Shown: positions 23,017 through 36,653, counted from the first letter of the stretch. The stretch is DNA of 64,000 bases from Archivesica marissinica (GCA_014843695.1 CM026398.1:48201579-48265578), one strand, 5' to 3'. The notes: generated by a model from the sequence alone, not told the origin. Program-made: numbers and translations.

Positions 23017-26000
23017 CATGGTATGCATCGATCACAACCATCTATATATGGTACATGCATGGTATGTGTCGATCACAACCATCTATATATGGTACATGGT
23101 ATGCGTCGATCACAACCATCTATATATGATGCATGCATGGTATGTGTCGATCACAACCATCTATATATGATACATGGTATGCATCGATCACAACCATCTA
23201 TATATGATACATGGTATGTGTCGATCACAACCATCTATATATGGTACATGGTATGTGTCGATCACAACCATCTATATATGGTACATGGTATGTGTCGATC
23301 ACAACCATCTATATATGGTACATGGTATGTGTCGATCACAACCATCTATATATGGTACATGGTATGCATCGATCACAACCATCTATATATGGTACATGGT
23401 ATGTGTCGCTCACAACCATCTATATATGATACATGGTATGCGTCGATCACAACCATCTATATATGGTACATGGTATGCGTCGATCACAACCATCTATATA
23501 TGATACATGGTATGCGTCGATCACAACCATCTATATATGATCATGCATGGTATGCATCGATCACAACCATCTATATATGATACATGGTATGCTCGATCAC
23601 AACCATCTATATATGATCATGGTATGCTCGATCACAACCATCTATATATGATCACATGGTATGGTCGATCACAACCATCTATATATGATACATGGTATGC
23701 ATCGATCACAACCATCTATATATGATACATGGTATGCGTCGATCACAACCATCTATATATGATGCATGGTATGCGTCGATCACAACCATCTATATATGGT
23801 ACATGGTATGCGTCGATCACAACCATCTATATATGATACATGGTATGCGTCGATCACAACCATCTATATATGATGCATGCATGGTATGCATCGATCACAA
23901 CCATCTATATATGATGCATGCATGGTATGCGTCGATCACAACCATCTATATATGGTACATGGTATGTGTCGCTCACAACCATCTATATATGGTACATGGT
24001 ATGCATTGATCACAACCATCTATATATGATACATGGTATGCATTGATCACAACCATCTATATATGGTACATGGTATGTGTCGATCACAACCATCTATATA
24101 TGATACATGGTATGCATCGATCACAACCATCTATATATGATGCATGCATGGTATGTGTCGATCACAACCATCTATATATGATACATGCATGGTATGTGTC
24201 GATCACAACCATCTATATATGATGCATGCATGGTATGTGTCGATCACAACCATCTATATATGGTACATGGTATGCGTCGATCACAACCATCTATATATGA
24301 TGCATGCATGGTATGCGTCGATCACAACCATCTATATATGATACATGGTATGTGTCGATCACAACCATCTATATATGATACATGCATGGTATGTGTCGAT
24401 CACAACCATCTATATATGATACATGGTATGTGTCGATCACAACCATCTATATATGGTACATGGTATGCATCGATCACAACCATCTATATATGATACATGC
24501 ATGGTATGCGTCGATCACAACCATCTATATATGATACATGGTATGCATCGATCACAACCATCTATATATGATACATGGTATGCGTCGATCACAACCATCT
24601 ATATATGATACATGGCATGCGTCGATCACAACCATCTATATATGATACATGGTATGCATCGATCACAACCATCTATATATGATACATGGTATGCGTCGAT
24701 CACAACCATCTATATATGATACATGGTATGCATCGATCACAACCATCTATATATGATACATGGTATGCATCGATCACAACCATCTATATATGATACATGG
24801 TATGCGTCGATCACAACCATCTATATATGATACATGGTATGCGTCGATCACAACCATCTATATATGATGCATGCATGGTATGTGTCGATCACAACCATCT
24901 ATATATGGTACATGGTATGCGTCGATCACAACCATCTATATATGATACATGGTATGCATCGATCACAACCATCTATATATGGTACATGGTATGCGTCGAT
25001 CACAACCATCTATATATGATACATGGTATGTGTCGATCACAACCATCTATATATGGTACATGGTATGCATCGATCACAACCATCTATATATGATGCATGC
25101 ATGGTATGCATTGATCACAACCATCTATATATGATGCATGCATGGTATGCGTCGATCACAACCATCTATATATGATACATGGTATGTGTCGATCACAACC
25201 ATCTATATATGATACATGGTATGTGTCGATCACAACCATCTATATATGATACATGGTATGTGTCGATCACAACCATCTATATATGGTACATGGTATGTGT
25301 CGATCACAACCATCTATATATGATACATGCATGGTATGCGTCGATCACAACCATCTATATATGATACATGGTATGCATCGATCACAACCATCTATATATG
25401 ATGCATGCATGGTATGCGTCGATCACAACCATCTATATATGATACATGCATGGTATGTGTCGATCACAACCATCTATATATGATGCATGCATGGTATGCG
25501 TCGATCACAACCATCTATATATGATGCATGGTATGTGTCGATCACAACCATCTATATATGGTACATGGTATGTGTCGATCACAACCATCTATATATGATG
25601 CATGGTATGCGTCGATCACAACCATCTATATATGATGCATGCATGGTATGTGTCGATCACAACCATCTATATATGATACATGCATGGTATGTGTTGATCA
25701 CAACCATCTATATATGATGCATGCATGGTATGCGTCGATCACAACCATCTATATATGATGCATGGTATGCGTCGATCACAACCATCTATATATGATGCAT
25801 GCATGGTATGCGTCGATCACAACCATCTATATATGATGCATGCATGGTATGTGTCGATCACAACCATCTATATATGATGCATGCATGGTATGCGTCGATC
25901 ACAACCATCTATATATGATGCATGCATGGTATGTGTCGATCACAACCATCTATATATGATACATGCATGGTATGTGTCGATCACAACCATCTATATATGA

Positions 26001-26516
26001 TGCATGCATGGTATGCATTGATCACAACCATCTATATATGATACATGCATGGTATGCATCGATCACAACCATCTATATATGGTACATGGTATGCATCGAT
26101 CACAACCATCTATATATGATACATTGTATGCGTCGATCACAACCATCTATATATGATGCATGCATGGTATGTGTCGCTCACAACCATCTATATATGATAC
26201 ATGCATGGTATGCATCGATCACAACCATCTATATATGATACATGCATGGTATGCATCGATCACAACCATCTATATATGATACATGCATGGTATGCATCGA
26301 TCACAACCATCTATATCTGATACATGCATGGTATGCATTGATCACAACCATCTATCTCTGATACATGCATGGTATGTGTCGATCACAACCATCTATATCT
26401 GATACATGCATGGTATGCATTGATCACAACCATCTATATCTGATACATGCATGGTATGCATCGATCACAACCATCTATATATGATACATGCATGGTATGC
26501 GTCGATCACAACCATC
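23017..26516. repeat. 37/41-bp satellite, right segment
   Basis: Continuation of the same array after the hAT element, starting with the target duplication. Stretches match the left segment in variant order (the doubled 'gcattgatcac' units at about 21183-21230 recur at about 24003-24050). Last units near 26310-26460 degrade to 'atctatatctg' and the array stops at 26516, about 30 bp before a MITE. Around 23525-23690 several small indels cluster, probably consensus errors. Confidence 0.97.
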
Positions 26517-26546
26517 TGCATAGTAGATGTATGCACAGGTGGCTGC

Positions 26547-26792
26547 TTAACCCATTCAACCCCATGTAACTGACATGGACTGGTGCATGATATTTTCAGA
26601 CCAATAAATTAATAAGAAAATTACCTTTGGACCAGTTCATTTATCAAAATGGGTAATGTTATCTAAAAATAGTAATAATTATTACTGGCAAAAAAGTGCA
26701 GATCCTGATGAGACGGCTCGTCATGAGCCGGCTCATCTGGATCTACACTTTTCATAAGCCTATTTAGAGGCCTGTGGGGTTGAAAGGGTTAA
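26547..26792 (+). mobile_element. TTAA-flanked MITE (piggyBac-like), copy 2
   Basis: TTAA at both ends, inner termini CCCATTCAACCCCA and TGGGGTTGAAAGGG, and a central palindrome 'gatgagacggctcgtcatga' and onward. About 240 bp, no coding capacity. Opposite orientation to the copy at 7140-7380. It lies immediately after the satellite. Confidence 0.85.
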
Positions 26793-27280
26793 TAGAGGTA
26801 AAATGTATAATAAATCAACATATTGGGAATCTGGAAAGTCGCTGCTTAATACAGGTTGGATGCTGAATTGAGGTGACCACTAACACATGTTTGATTGTAG
26901 TATGCTAACTTCCATGTAGTGCCTACATGTATAATAACCTCATATCTTCTTATTTCTGATCGATAGTTCGAATCCTGTGTTTTATTGACAATGTTTTATT
27001 GTATCTGTGTTCTACAAAGTCTCGAATAAGTGTTCCATATCAACAAATCTTTTAATATGACATTATTCAAATTAATAATATTCATTATTACTGTATTGGT
27101 ATGTTTATCCGATGCAGTACTTTAGAAATACACTGAACATTCAATTATATGAAACTTGGTATATAGGGTCAAGACAACTTGCAGGTAAAATGAGCCAAAA
27201 TGGCTGCCACAGTGGCCATCTTGAAGCTCTATTTTCGACTTCTCTTTCCGCAAAATGTATCATAAATTTGGAGGAAACTT
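26793..27280. other. Unassigned AT-rich spacer
   Basis: No exon or RNA gene recognised. The phrase 'aaaatggctgccacagtggc' at about 27194 resembles sequence often found in dispersed invertebrate repeats, and part of it recurs near 60380 ('gtggccatcttgga'). Confidence 0.4.
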
Positions 27281-27282
27281 AA

Positions 27283-27472
27283 TATGCAGGTGCGAAAGGC
27301 CCGAAGTTCGAGCCCCACTGGAGCCGTTACAATTGTGCCCTTAGGCAAGGCATTTAAATTCCACATTTCCTCTTCACTCTCCTTCATAACGATGGATTCC
27401 ATCAGGAATGAGGTCTCGAGAGTGATTAATATAAGTTGTAGGAACTTGTTTTGCAAAATAAATTTGTATAAA
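27283..27472 (+). mobile_element. SINE family C
   Basis: B box 'agttcgagccccactgg', body 'cccttaggcaaggcatttaa', a pyrimidine-rich segment 'cctcttcactctccttc', 'gatggattccatcaggaatg' and the tail 'gagagtgattaatataagtt'. It is the best copy of this family in the window and the reference for the microsatellite-split copy near 51.5 kb. Confidence 0.85.
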
Positions 27473-27554
27473 AAGAGTTGCAGATTAGTAAGCTTATTTT
27501 TTTAGTAGTCATCATTTTACGGTGAAAATGTTATTTAATAGCACAAGAAAAGCA

Positions 27555-30121
27555 TGACCAGGTGTTAGTTATTGGCTCACAGATACTGCCTCCATCCATA
27601 CTCTACCTTGTGTTAGTTATTGGCTCATAGATACTGCCTCCATCCATACTCTATCTTGTGTTAGTTATTGGCTCACAGATACTGCCTCCATCCATACTCT
27701 ACCAGATGTTAGTTATTGGCTCACAGATACTGCCTCCATCCATACTCTACCGGGTGTTAGTTATTGGCTCACAGATACTGCCTCCATCCATACTCTACCT
27801 TGTGTTAGTTATTGGCTCACAGATACTGCCTCCATCCATACTCTACCAGATGTTAGTTATTGGCTCACAGATACTGCCTCCATCCATACTCTACCTTGTG
27901 TTAGTTATTGGCTCACAGATACTGCCTCCATCCATACTCTACCAGGTGTTAGTTATTGGCTCACAGATACTGCCTCCACCCATACTCTACCAGGTGTTAG
28001 TTATTGGCTCACAGATACTGCCTCCATCCATACTCTACCAGGTGTTAGTTATTGGCTCACAGATACTGCCTCCATCCATACTCTACCAGGTGTTAGTTAT
28101 TGGCTCACAGATACTGCCTCCATCCATACTCTACCAGGTGTTAGTTATTGGCTCACAGATACTGCCTCCATCCATACTCTACCAGGTGTTAGTTATTGGC
28201 TCACAGATACTGCCTCCATCCATACTCTACCAGATGTTAGTTATTGGCTCACAGATACTGCCTCCATCCATACTCTACCAGGTGTTAGTTATTGGCTCAC
28301 ATATACTGCCTCCATCCATACTCTACCAGGTGTTAGTTATTGGCTCACAGATACTGCCTCCATCCATACTCTACAAGATGTTAGTTATTGGCTCACATAT
28401 ATTGCCTCCATCCATACTCTACCAGGTGTTAGTTATTGGCTCACAGATACTGCCTCCATCCATACTCTACCAGATGTTAGTTATTGGCTCACAGATACTG
28501 CCTCCATCCATACTCTACCAGATGTTAGTTATTGGCTCACAGATACTGCCTCCATCCATACTCTACCAGGTGTTAGTTATTGGCTCACAGATACTGCCTC
28601 CATCCATACTCTACCTTGTGTTAGTTATTGGCTCACATATACTGCCTCCATCCATACTCTACCAGGTGTTAGTTATTGGCTCACAGATACTGCCTCCATC
28701 CATACTCTACCAGGTGTTAGTTATTGGCTCACAGATACTGCCTCCATCCATACTCTACCTTGTGTTAGTTATTGGCTCACATATACTGCCTCCATCCATA
28801 CTCTACCTTGTGTTAGTTATTGGCTCACATATACTGCCTCCATCCATACTCTACCTTGGTGTTAGTTATTGGCTCACAGATACTGCCTCCATCCATACTC
28901 TACCAGGTGTTAGTTATTGGCTCACAGATACTGCCTCCATCCATACTCTACCAGGTGTTAGTTATTGGCTCACAGATACTGCCTCCATCCATACTCTACC
29001 AGGTGTTAGTTATTGGCTCACAGATACTGCCTCCATCCATACTCTACCAGGTGTTAGTTATTGGCTCACATATACTGCCTCCATCCATACTCTACCTTGT
29101 GTTAGTTATTGGCTCACAGATACTGCCTCCATCCATACTCTACCAGGTGTTAGTTATTGGCTCACAGATACTGCCTCCATCCATACTCTACCAGGTGTTA
29201 GTTATTGGCTCACAGATACTGCCTCCATCCATACTCTACCAGGTGTTAGTTATTGGCTCACAGATACTGCCTCCATCCATACTCTACCTTGTGTTAGTTA
29301 TTGGCTCTCAGATACTGCCTCCATCCATACTCTACCAGATGTTAGTTATTGGCTCCCTACTGCCTCCATCCATACTCTACCTTGTGTTAGTTATTGGCTC
29401 ACATATACTGCCTCCATCCATACTCTACCAGGTGTTAGTTATTGGCTCACAGATACTGCCTCCATCCATACTCTACCAGGTGTTAGTTATTGGCTCACAG
29501 ATACTGCCTCCATCCATACTCTACCTTGTGTTAGTTATTGGCTCACATATACTGCCTCCATCCATACTCTACCTTGTGTTAGTTATTGGCTCACATATAC
29601 TGCCTCCATCCATACTCTACCTTGGTGTTAGTTATTGGCTCACAGATACTGCCTCCATCCATACTCTACCAGGTGTTTGTTATTGGCTCACAGATACTGC
29701 CTCCATCCATACTCTACCAGCTGTTAGTTATTGGCTCACAGATACTGCCTCCATCCATACTCTACCAGGTGTTAGTTATTGGCTAACATATACTGCCTCC
29801 ATCTATACTCTACCAGGTGTTAGTTATTGGCTCACATATACTGCCTCCATCCATACTCTACCTTGTGTTAGTTATTGGCTCACAGATACTGCCTCCATCC
29901 ATACTCTACCTTGGTGTTAGTTATTGGCTCACAGATACTGCCTCCATCCATACTCTACCAGGTGTTAGTTATTGGCTCACAGATACTGCCTCCATCCATA
30001 CTCTACCAGGTGTTAGTTATTGGCTCACAGATACTGCCTCCATCCATACTCTACCTTGTGTTAGTTATTGGCTCTCAGATACTGCCTCCATCCATACTCT
30101 ACCAGATGTTAGTTATTGGCT
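27555..30121. repeat. 48-bp minisatellite, left segment
   Basis: Unit starts 'gtgttagttattggctcaca' and contains 'gatactgcctccatccatac' and 'tctaccag'. Variants alternate in accagg/accttg/accaga and cagata/catata. A marked pair of units ('ggctctcag' then a truncated or interrupted unit) recurs at 29288 and 30057 (offset 769 bp), showing block duplication. The period of 16 codons gives a 657-codon open frame that is not a gene. The array is broken at 30121 by a retrotransposon. Confidence 0.97.
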
Positions 30122-30732
30122 CCCCCCCCCCCAGCTGGGCAGGGGTTAGAATATCCCAGCTGTCGCACTACAGAGGGGTACAACTCCCCCAAATGTGCCT
30201 GCCTGTTTGCCGTGGGCGGAGACCTGTGTCGCCTGATGAGAGGATCCTGGTGGTTGAGTAGAATCAGTGTTGGCAAATAATACCCTGTTTTCACAACACA
30301 CCACTTCGGCCTTAAGTTGGGTTAAACGGGAGGTCAGGAAAGCCCGACCTTGATCAATCGGCTGGTCATGCCGAGCCCTAGGGCATCGTTAATCTTAAAC
30401 ACATATTTTCAAAATTTGTCTTGTAAACAAATATTAATTCTCTAAATATTTATACTCTTTCATTGTCTTCTTTTTGATGCCATAGAAGGCGGTGGCTCAT
30501 GGACTAATCGGGTGAAAGTTTGATGTTTGATTGACTTTTGTAACCTCCCAAGGATAGTCTAAACTTGGTAGGACCTTCTGTGGGAATACACTTGTCCAGT
30601 CTAGTCCTTTCATTCTGAGTATATCATTGATGTATCCCTGTCATGATCTGCGATGGATTTTCCCAGATCATGTCCCCTTGTTGGGCTCTGAGACGGGTGG
30701 GGAGCATTGACGATGAACTATATATTACTATT
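30122..30732 (+). other. 5' UTR of the retrotransposon
   Basis: Begins with an 11-base C run joined to 'ttggct' of the array, then GC-richer sequence ('agctgggcaggggttagaat', 'ggtggttgagtagaatcagt'). It should carry an internal promoter, as in this class, but no specific motif is identified. Confidence 0.6.
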
Positions 30733-32177
30733 ATGAGTTCCACTAAAAAAAAAGCCAAGCGTGCACTAAGTGAATCTGATGATGATTCTGTTGAACAACA
30801 GAGAGTGAACTTCCCTCGCTTCATTCTCATTGAGGCTGTAGACAGTTCAAAACCTATCACAAAAATTTCCCCTTTCGTCATTGAAAAGCAAATGAAATCT
30901 ATCCTAGGTACACCTAAATCTGTTAAAAGTCTTCGAAATGGAAGTCTTTTGGTTGAAATTACTTCAAACGCTCAATCTCAGAATTTATTATCAACGAACA
31001 CCTTCTTTGGACATTCTGTGAAGGTCAGTCCCCACAACTCTTTGAACTCATCCAAAGGTGTCATCAGGTGCAGGGAATTATCTTCCTGCTCTTTGGATGA
31101 GATCAAAGAAGGTTTGTCAAGTCAAGGGATCATTGACGTGAAGAGAATATCAATAAAACGTAACAACGAAATAAAATCCACAAACACATATATAATTACA
31201 TGTGACACACCAGTCATCCCGTCATGTATCAAAGTCGGCTACCAGATTGTCACCGTCGACATATATGTACCTAACCCTCTTAGATGCTTTAAATGCCAGA
31301 AGTATGGTCATCATGAGGATAGGTGTCGGAACGAGTCTGTATGCTCCAAGTGTGCTGAGACTGCTCCACAACATCAAGAGAACAACTGCCCCAACACAAA
31401 TAAATGCGCCAATTGTGGCGCTGATCATATATCCAATTCTAAAGACTGTGACTCCTGGAAAAAAGCAAAAGAAATTGTTAAGATCAAATATTCGGAAAAC
31501 ATTTCATTTCAGGATGCAAGAAAAATTTATGAATCTCGGTACAAATCCGAAAATCAGCCAAGCTATGCAAGTGTTGCTAAAACAGCTTCTGTTGAATGCA
31601 AAACTTGCAAAAACTTGTATACCAAAGTTTGCCAAATATTTCCAGACAAAAAACAGAAATAATGCAGTTATTCCCTGGTTCTGATAGTTCTTCTCATCTT
31701 GACCAGCTTACAAATCAAAATACACCACAAACACCTAAACCTACGCCTACAAATCAAAATACACCAGAAACACCTAAACCTACAGCAGACAAACAAAAAC
31801 AAGCAAAAACAAACATACACAAGAATCCAACAACAAAAAACACTCGAAACAACAATACACAAGAAAAACACATTCAACCAAAAACAACATCAACTTCATC
31901 AAAACCTGCTAAAGAATCTACAACTCAACAAGCATCAACTTCAACAAAAAAGCAATCTGTTGTCACTTCCAGACAGCAGAAAACTAAAACTATACAAACA
32001 GATAAACACACAGTGTCCAGTCCAGTATCTACAAGCAATAGATACTCGGATTTGGACACGGACGATGACAATCTGGAGGGCGAGGCATCAGACTCGGACA
32101 AGTCCGAGTCTATGGTCTGGCACGATGATAAGGATGACTGGAGCAAGAACCTCCAGTCGTGGCAGGATGCCACTTAA
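30733..32177 (+). pseudogene. Retrotransposon ORF1 (Gag-like, CCHC zinc knuckles), frameshifted
   Basis: The first frame runs to 31662; I prefer the ATG at 30733 ('MSSTKKKAKRAL') over the in-frame ATG at 30643 because it starts the basic/acidic N-terminus. Three zinc knuckles lie at about 31285-31450: 'CFKCQKYGHHEDRC', 'CSKCAETAPQHQENNC' and 'CANCGADHISNSKDC'. These bind the element RNA in the ribonucleoprotein. Near 31650, at a run of six A's, the frame ends; the other frame continues through a Thr/Pro/Lys/Gln-rich, probably disordered tail and an acidic end ('SDLDTDDDNLEGEASDSD') to a stop at 32177. A one-base indel in the A run is the simplest explanation, though a programmed shift is not excluded. 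Confidence 0.85.
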
Positions 32178-32268
32178 TATATTAATATATTTTTAACTTT
32201 ATATTTTATCTATGAATAATAAGTATGTAAATATCGGTATAGTATTTTTAATAATTAATCTCTCCATA

Positions 32269-35200
32269 ATGGCCAATGGAATTATCCAGTGGAATTGTCG
32301 AGGTTTAAAATCTAATTTTGCAGAGCTTTCTCTTTTAGTGCAAGAACATAAACCTGCTGCGTTATGCCTTCAAGAAACATTTTTGAAACAAAATGATAAA
32401 ATTTCTATAAAACATCACACCATTTTCAATAAAATATACAGTGAAGGTGATAAAGCCCAGGGTGGGGTATCTATCATCGTCAATAATAGTGTTCCACATA
32501 AGGAATTACTGTTAAATACAAACTTACAAGCTGTTGCTGTAAGACTGTCATTACATAGCACTATCACACTGTGTTCACTATATCTTCCCCCAAGTAAACC
32601 AATTGAAGAACATAGGCTGAATGATCTTATAATACAATTACCCTCTCCATATATTCTAATAGGTGATTTCAATGCACATAACATCATCTGGGGTTGTAAT
32701 AATACAAATCAAAGAGGTCTCCAGATAGAGAATTTCATCTCTGATAATTCTCTTTCTTACATGAACGATCCATCTTCCAAAACATATTTACACCCAGGAA
32801 CAGGATCCTATTCTGCAATAGATCTTACACTATGTAGCCCAGTCATACTTCCAGATTTCTCATGGAAAGTTGATGATGATCTCCACGGAAGCGACCACTT
32901 CCCCATCCTCATATCTGAAAATCAGCCAACAGCTTATAGTCAACCCAGAAGATGGAAACTTTCTAAAGCAAATTGGACTAAATTCCAACAACTTTGTGAA
33001 CAAACAATTTCATATGAAACATTCAAGGATTGTCGTGATCAAACACAGCTATTCACTACATTACTAATAAAAGCAGCAGAACAATCCATACCTCAGACTT
33101 CACTAATCCAAAGAGACCATACAAACCCTGGTATGATGATGATTGTAAGAAAGCCATCCAAAATAGGAAATCGGCCATAAGAAAATTCAATTTGAGACCC
33201 ACCACAGAAAATTTAAACAACATTCGCATATATAGAGCAAAAGCATGACGTACAATACAAAGCAGCAAACGCAAATGTTGGAAACAATACATCTCAAGAC
33301 TAAATAACAGAACAACAACTAAGAAAACCTGGGACATGATAAGAACAATTAATGGCAAAGGTACCTCACCTATTAACCACCTCACTGCAAACAACAAACA
33401 AATCACCACACCTCTGGAAATTTCAAACACCTTAGCAGAAACATTTGCACAAAAATCATCAGCAAATAATTATTCACAAAAATTTCAGAAATTCAAAGCC
33501 ACTAAAGAAAAGAAAAAACTAAACTTCAATTCAAAGAACAAAGAACATTACAACAAACTATTTAATCTTATGATGATATTCGTTTTATTTATAGTCGCCA
33601 CCGCATAAATGCATTTGGGCGACTGTATTCTCTAAGTTGTTTAGATCCTAAGGTGATTCGTTCTTCTGTGCTGGTTATTCAATGATGATTATGTGTTCTA
33701 CGATGATTATGTCCATCTTCTATGATGATTATTCCTATTCTACGGTGATTATTTCTGTGTTCGCTGGCGATTCTTCTTCTATGAAGCTTATGGAGACGTC
33801 CTCTGGTGGTTACTTCTTTCCCTGCCAGGGTGACAAGGCCTGGTATGTACGTGGTCCTTTGTAGGGCCACCCTCCTCACTGTTGGTCACCCCGCAGCAGC
33901 ATTAATACGGATCTGACAGTTAGACATCTGGTCGTCGATTGTCGCAAGCAAGTCTAGATTCAGTATAGAGCGTGGATCCACGACCGTTGCCGCTCCCTCA
34001 GGTCCGCCATCTCTTCTAAGCGAAAAGCTCGAAAATCCAGTGCTCAGGTATAACACCACCTGGAAGAGATGGCAGATCTGTCCTGATGTGCCATAGCCAT
34101 GGATCCACATACTTGGGGAGATTCCCCCTTCGCAAGATCGACAACGCCAGGGAAGAGTGTGGAAACCTGGGAGTAAAAACACTCTAGAAGAGGCGGTGGA
34201 TCTGTCCTGATGTGCCTTAGCCACTCGTTAGATCTTATTCGCAAGATCGACGACCAGAAGATCCCAGAATCCTACGCTGCTGCTGCGGGATGTGCACCGG
34301 TCACGACGTGCACGTCGTGAGGAGATCGACCGGCATTTAATCTTAAATAACTAAAGTCTGCTTTGTCAAAAGCACATGATATATCCCCAGGTCCAGATAA
34401 AATCCACTATCAATTCTTAAAACATCTACCTAGCTCCTCCCTCTTTATATTATTGGACATGTTTAATTCTATATGGCAAACTGGTGAATTTCCTACATCT
34501 TGGAGGGAGGCTTTAGTCATCCCAATACCAAAACCAGATAAGGATAAAAAGGATCCAAACAACTATAGACCCATAGCGTTAACAAGTTGTATATGTAAAA
34601 CTATGGAAAGAATGGTAAACAACCCGCTTGTATGGTTTCTCGAATCAAATCATTTAATTGTTAATGTCCAGAGTGGCTTTCGTCAGCAGCGAAGCACACT
34701 GGATCATCTAGTTCGTTTCGAAACATTTATAAGAGAGGGCTTTGTCAATAAACAACATTTTGCTTCAGTATTTTTCGACCTTGAGAGTGCTTATGACACA
34801 ACCTGGAAATATGGCATTTTAAAAGATCTTCACGACTTTGACCTCAGAGGACGCCTTCCATTATTTATTTCTGCATTTTTAAATGAAAGACTTTTTTGTG
34901 TTCGTGTTTGTAATACCCTATCAGATGCTCGGGAACAGCAGATGGGTGTACCACAGGGTTGTATTTTGTCCGTTACATTGTTTAGTATTAAGATAAACAA
35001 TATTGTTAAATCAATAAATCCAGGGTTGAGTGCTCCCTTTATGTAGATGATTTTGTTATTTGCTTCAGGTCTAGTAATATGAACATAATAGAACGCCAAC
35101 TCCAGCAATGTCTGAATAAACTTCAGACTTGGTCGGATGAAAATGGTTTTAAATTTTCTAAATCAAAAACTAAATGTATGCATTTTTGTAATCTACGTGG

Positions 35201-36653
35201 ACTTCATCCAGCAGACCCAGACATTTACCTGGATGGCTCACGTGTAGAAGTAGTCTCAGAATACAAATTTTTAGGTGTTATCTTTGATAAAAAACTCTCA
35301 TTCATTCCTCATATCAATAATTTAAAAAAGAAATGTCAAAAAGCTCTAAATATTTTAAAGGTTGTGTCACATTCCGATTGGGGAGCTGATAGAAAGGTAC
35401 TTCTACGGCTCTATCGGTCATTGGTTCGCTCTAAGCTGGATTATGGTTCGATAATTTACGGATCTGCACGAAAATCATACCTGAAAATACTTGATCCTAT
35501 ACATAATCAAGGTCTACGATTAGTCCTTGGAGCTTTCAGAACTTCCCCTGTTAAAAGTCTTTATGCTGAAGCAAATGAACCCTCTCTGTATGCTAGACGA
35601 CAGAAGCTAGCTCTTCAATACCTACTGAAACTCAAGTCAAATCCTCTAAACCCAGCTCACAAAGTGGTCTTTCAACCCCAATTTAACGTGCAGTTTCAAA
35701 GAAAACCGAGAGCTATTGCCCCACTAGGTATACGCATGAAACAATGTCTAGATGACCTACATATTGACATGAAATCTATTGCACAATATAAAATCCCAGA
35801 TACTCCTCCTTGGACCCTTAAAACTGCCGAGTTTCACTTTGATCTCACTTCTGATAAAAAGTCTATTACAGACAGGAGCCAGTTTCAAACAAAATATCAT
35901 GAAATCAGGGAATTTTATTCTGACTTCAAAGCCATATACACAGATGGTTCAAAAGCTGGTGACACTGTTGCGTCAGCAGCAATCTTTGGGATTAAAAATC
36001 GGAAATGTAGACTTCCAAACAAGTCCTCAATTTTCTCTGCCGAACTGAAGGCCATAGATCTCGCTCTAGATCTTGCAGTGGAATCACACTATGTTCAATA
36101 TATCATTTTCTCTGATTCCTTGTCTGTTTTACAGGCTTTGTATTATGAAAAGTTTGAAAATCCTATTGTTTGTACTTTGCTTGAAAGGATCTCTTCCCTT
36201 TCAGAAACAAATATATTTGTGTTCTGCTGGCTTCCGAGTCATATGGGTATAAAAGGTAATGAAATGGCTGACCAGAATGCAAAGCTGGCTTTGTCATTAC
36301 CAATTTCTAGGATTAAAGTGTGTTATACCGATTTTAAGTCTACAATTCTTACCTTAATTCAATCCTCTTGGCAGGCCCAATGGGATGGTGAAATTTTTAA
36401 CAAACTTCATTCGATCAAACCAACACCTTCTCGAATATCACATTCATGGCTGTTGTCACGAGATGATGCACCAGAATGTATCCCATGCAATACTCTATAC
36501 ACGGTGGAGCATATCTTAATACACTGTGTTGACCTTCAACCAATCCGGTTGCAGTACTACAATGTGGATAACATTAAAAAACTTTTAGACTCTATCAGAG
36601 TAGAGTCCATCATATCATTTATCAAGGCAATAGGAATTTATAATAAGCTGTGA
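32269..36653 (+). pseudogene. Retrotransposon ORF2: endonuclease, RT, RNase H (broken)
   Basis: Starts at ATG 32269 ('MANGIIQWNCRG'). Endonuclease: 'CLQETF' (catalytic E), 'LIGDFNAHN' at about 32660, 'GSDHF' at about 32886. A frameshift near 33130 leads into the true frame ('WYDDDC'), a stop falls at about 33248, and a 765-bp insertion at 33571-34335 is followed by a stop at 34348. RT: 'SPGPDKIHYQFL', 'NNYRPIALTS', 'QSGFRQQRSTLDHL', 'FFDLESAYDTTW' (first catalytic D), 'GVPQGCILSVTLF'. A one-base frameshift at about 35010-35035 separates these from 'YVDD' (35040-35051). RNase H follows: 'YTDGSKAG', 'FSAELKAIDLAL', 'FSDSLSVLQAL', 'LPSHMGIKGNEMAD'. The C-terminal Cys/His motif 'CIPCN...HILIHC' is at about 36478-36527. 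A 72-bp deletion at about 36427 is evident from comparison with the copy at 36868. The frame ends at 36653. Confidence 0.92.
33571..34335. mobile_element. 765-bp insertion with 10-bp target duplication, unclassified
   Basis: Flanked by the perfect direct repeat TTTAATCTTA (33561-33570, 34336-34345) inside the retrotransposon's ORF2. It begins TG and ends CA but has no longer inverted termini. It contains a 'gatgattat'-rich stretch (about 33680-33760), two related ~80-bp segments at 34059 and 34183 ('gatctgtcctgatgtgcc' and 'ttcgcaagatcgac' in both), and a perfect 20-bp palindrome at 34301-34320. More GC-rich than its host. TG...CA hints at a solo LTR, but a 10-bp duplication is too long for that. 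No coding motif seen. Confidence 0.7.

Noticed and set aside
18797..26238. Repeated 'YMVCIDHNHLYM' frames as a His-rich peptide family
   Set aside because: The 37-bp unit shifts frame each repeat; frames end at random unit variants, so this is satellite sequence.
27658..29920. Very long open frames (up to 657 codons) in the 48-bp array, possibly a repeat protein
   Set aside because: Period is 16 codons, so frames stay open without selection. Unit variants change amino acids freely (Q/H, Q/L, V/M), two overlapping frames are equally open, and no splice or start context exists.
31650..31670. Programmed frameshift in ORF1
   Set aside because: Possible at the A run, but the element has many other lesions, so a random indel or homopolymer error is simpler.
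33571..34335. Solo LTR
   Set aside because: TG...CA ends fit, but a 10-bp duplication does not, and no LTR signals (poly(A) site, primer-binding neighbour) are visible. Left unclassified.
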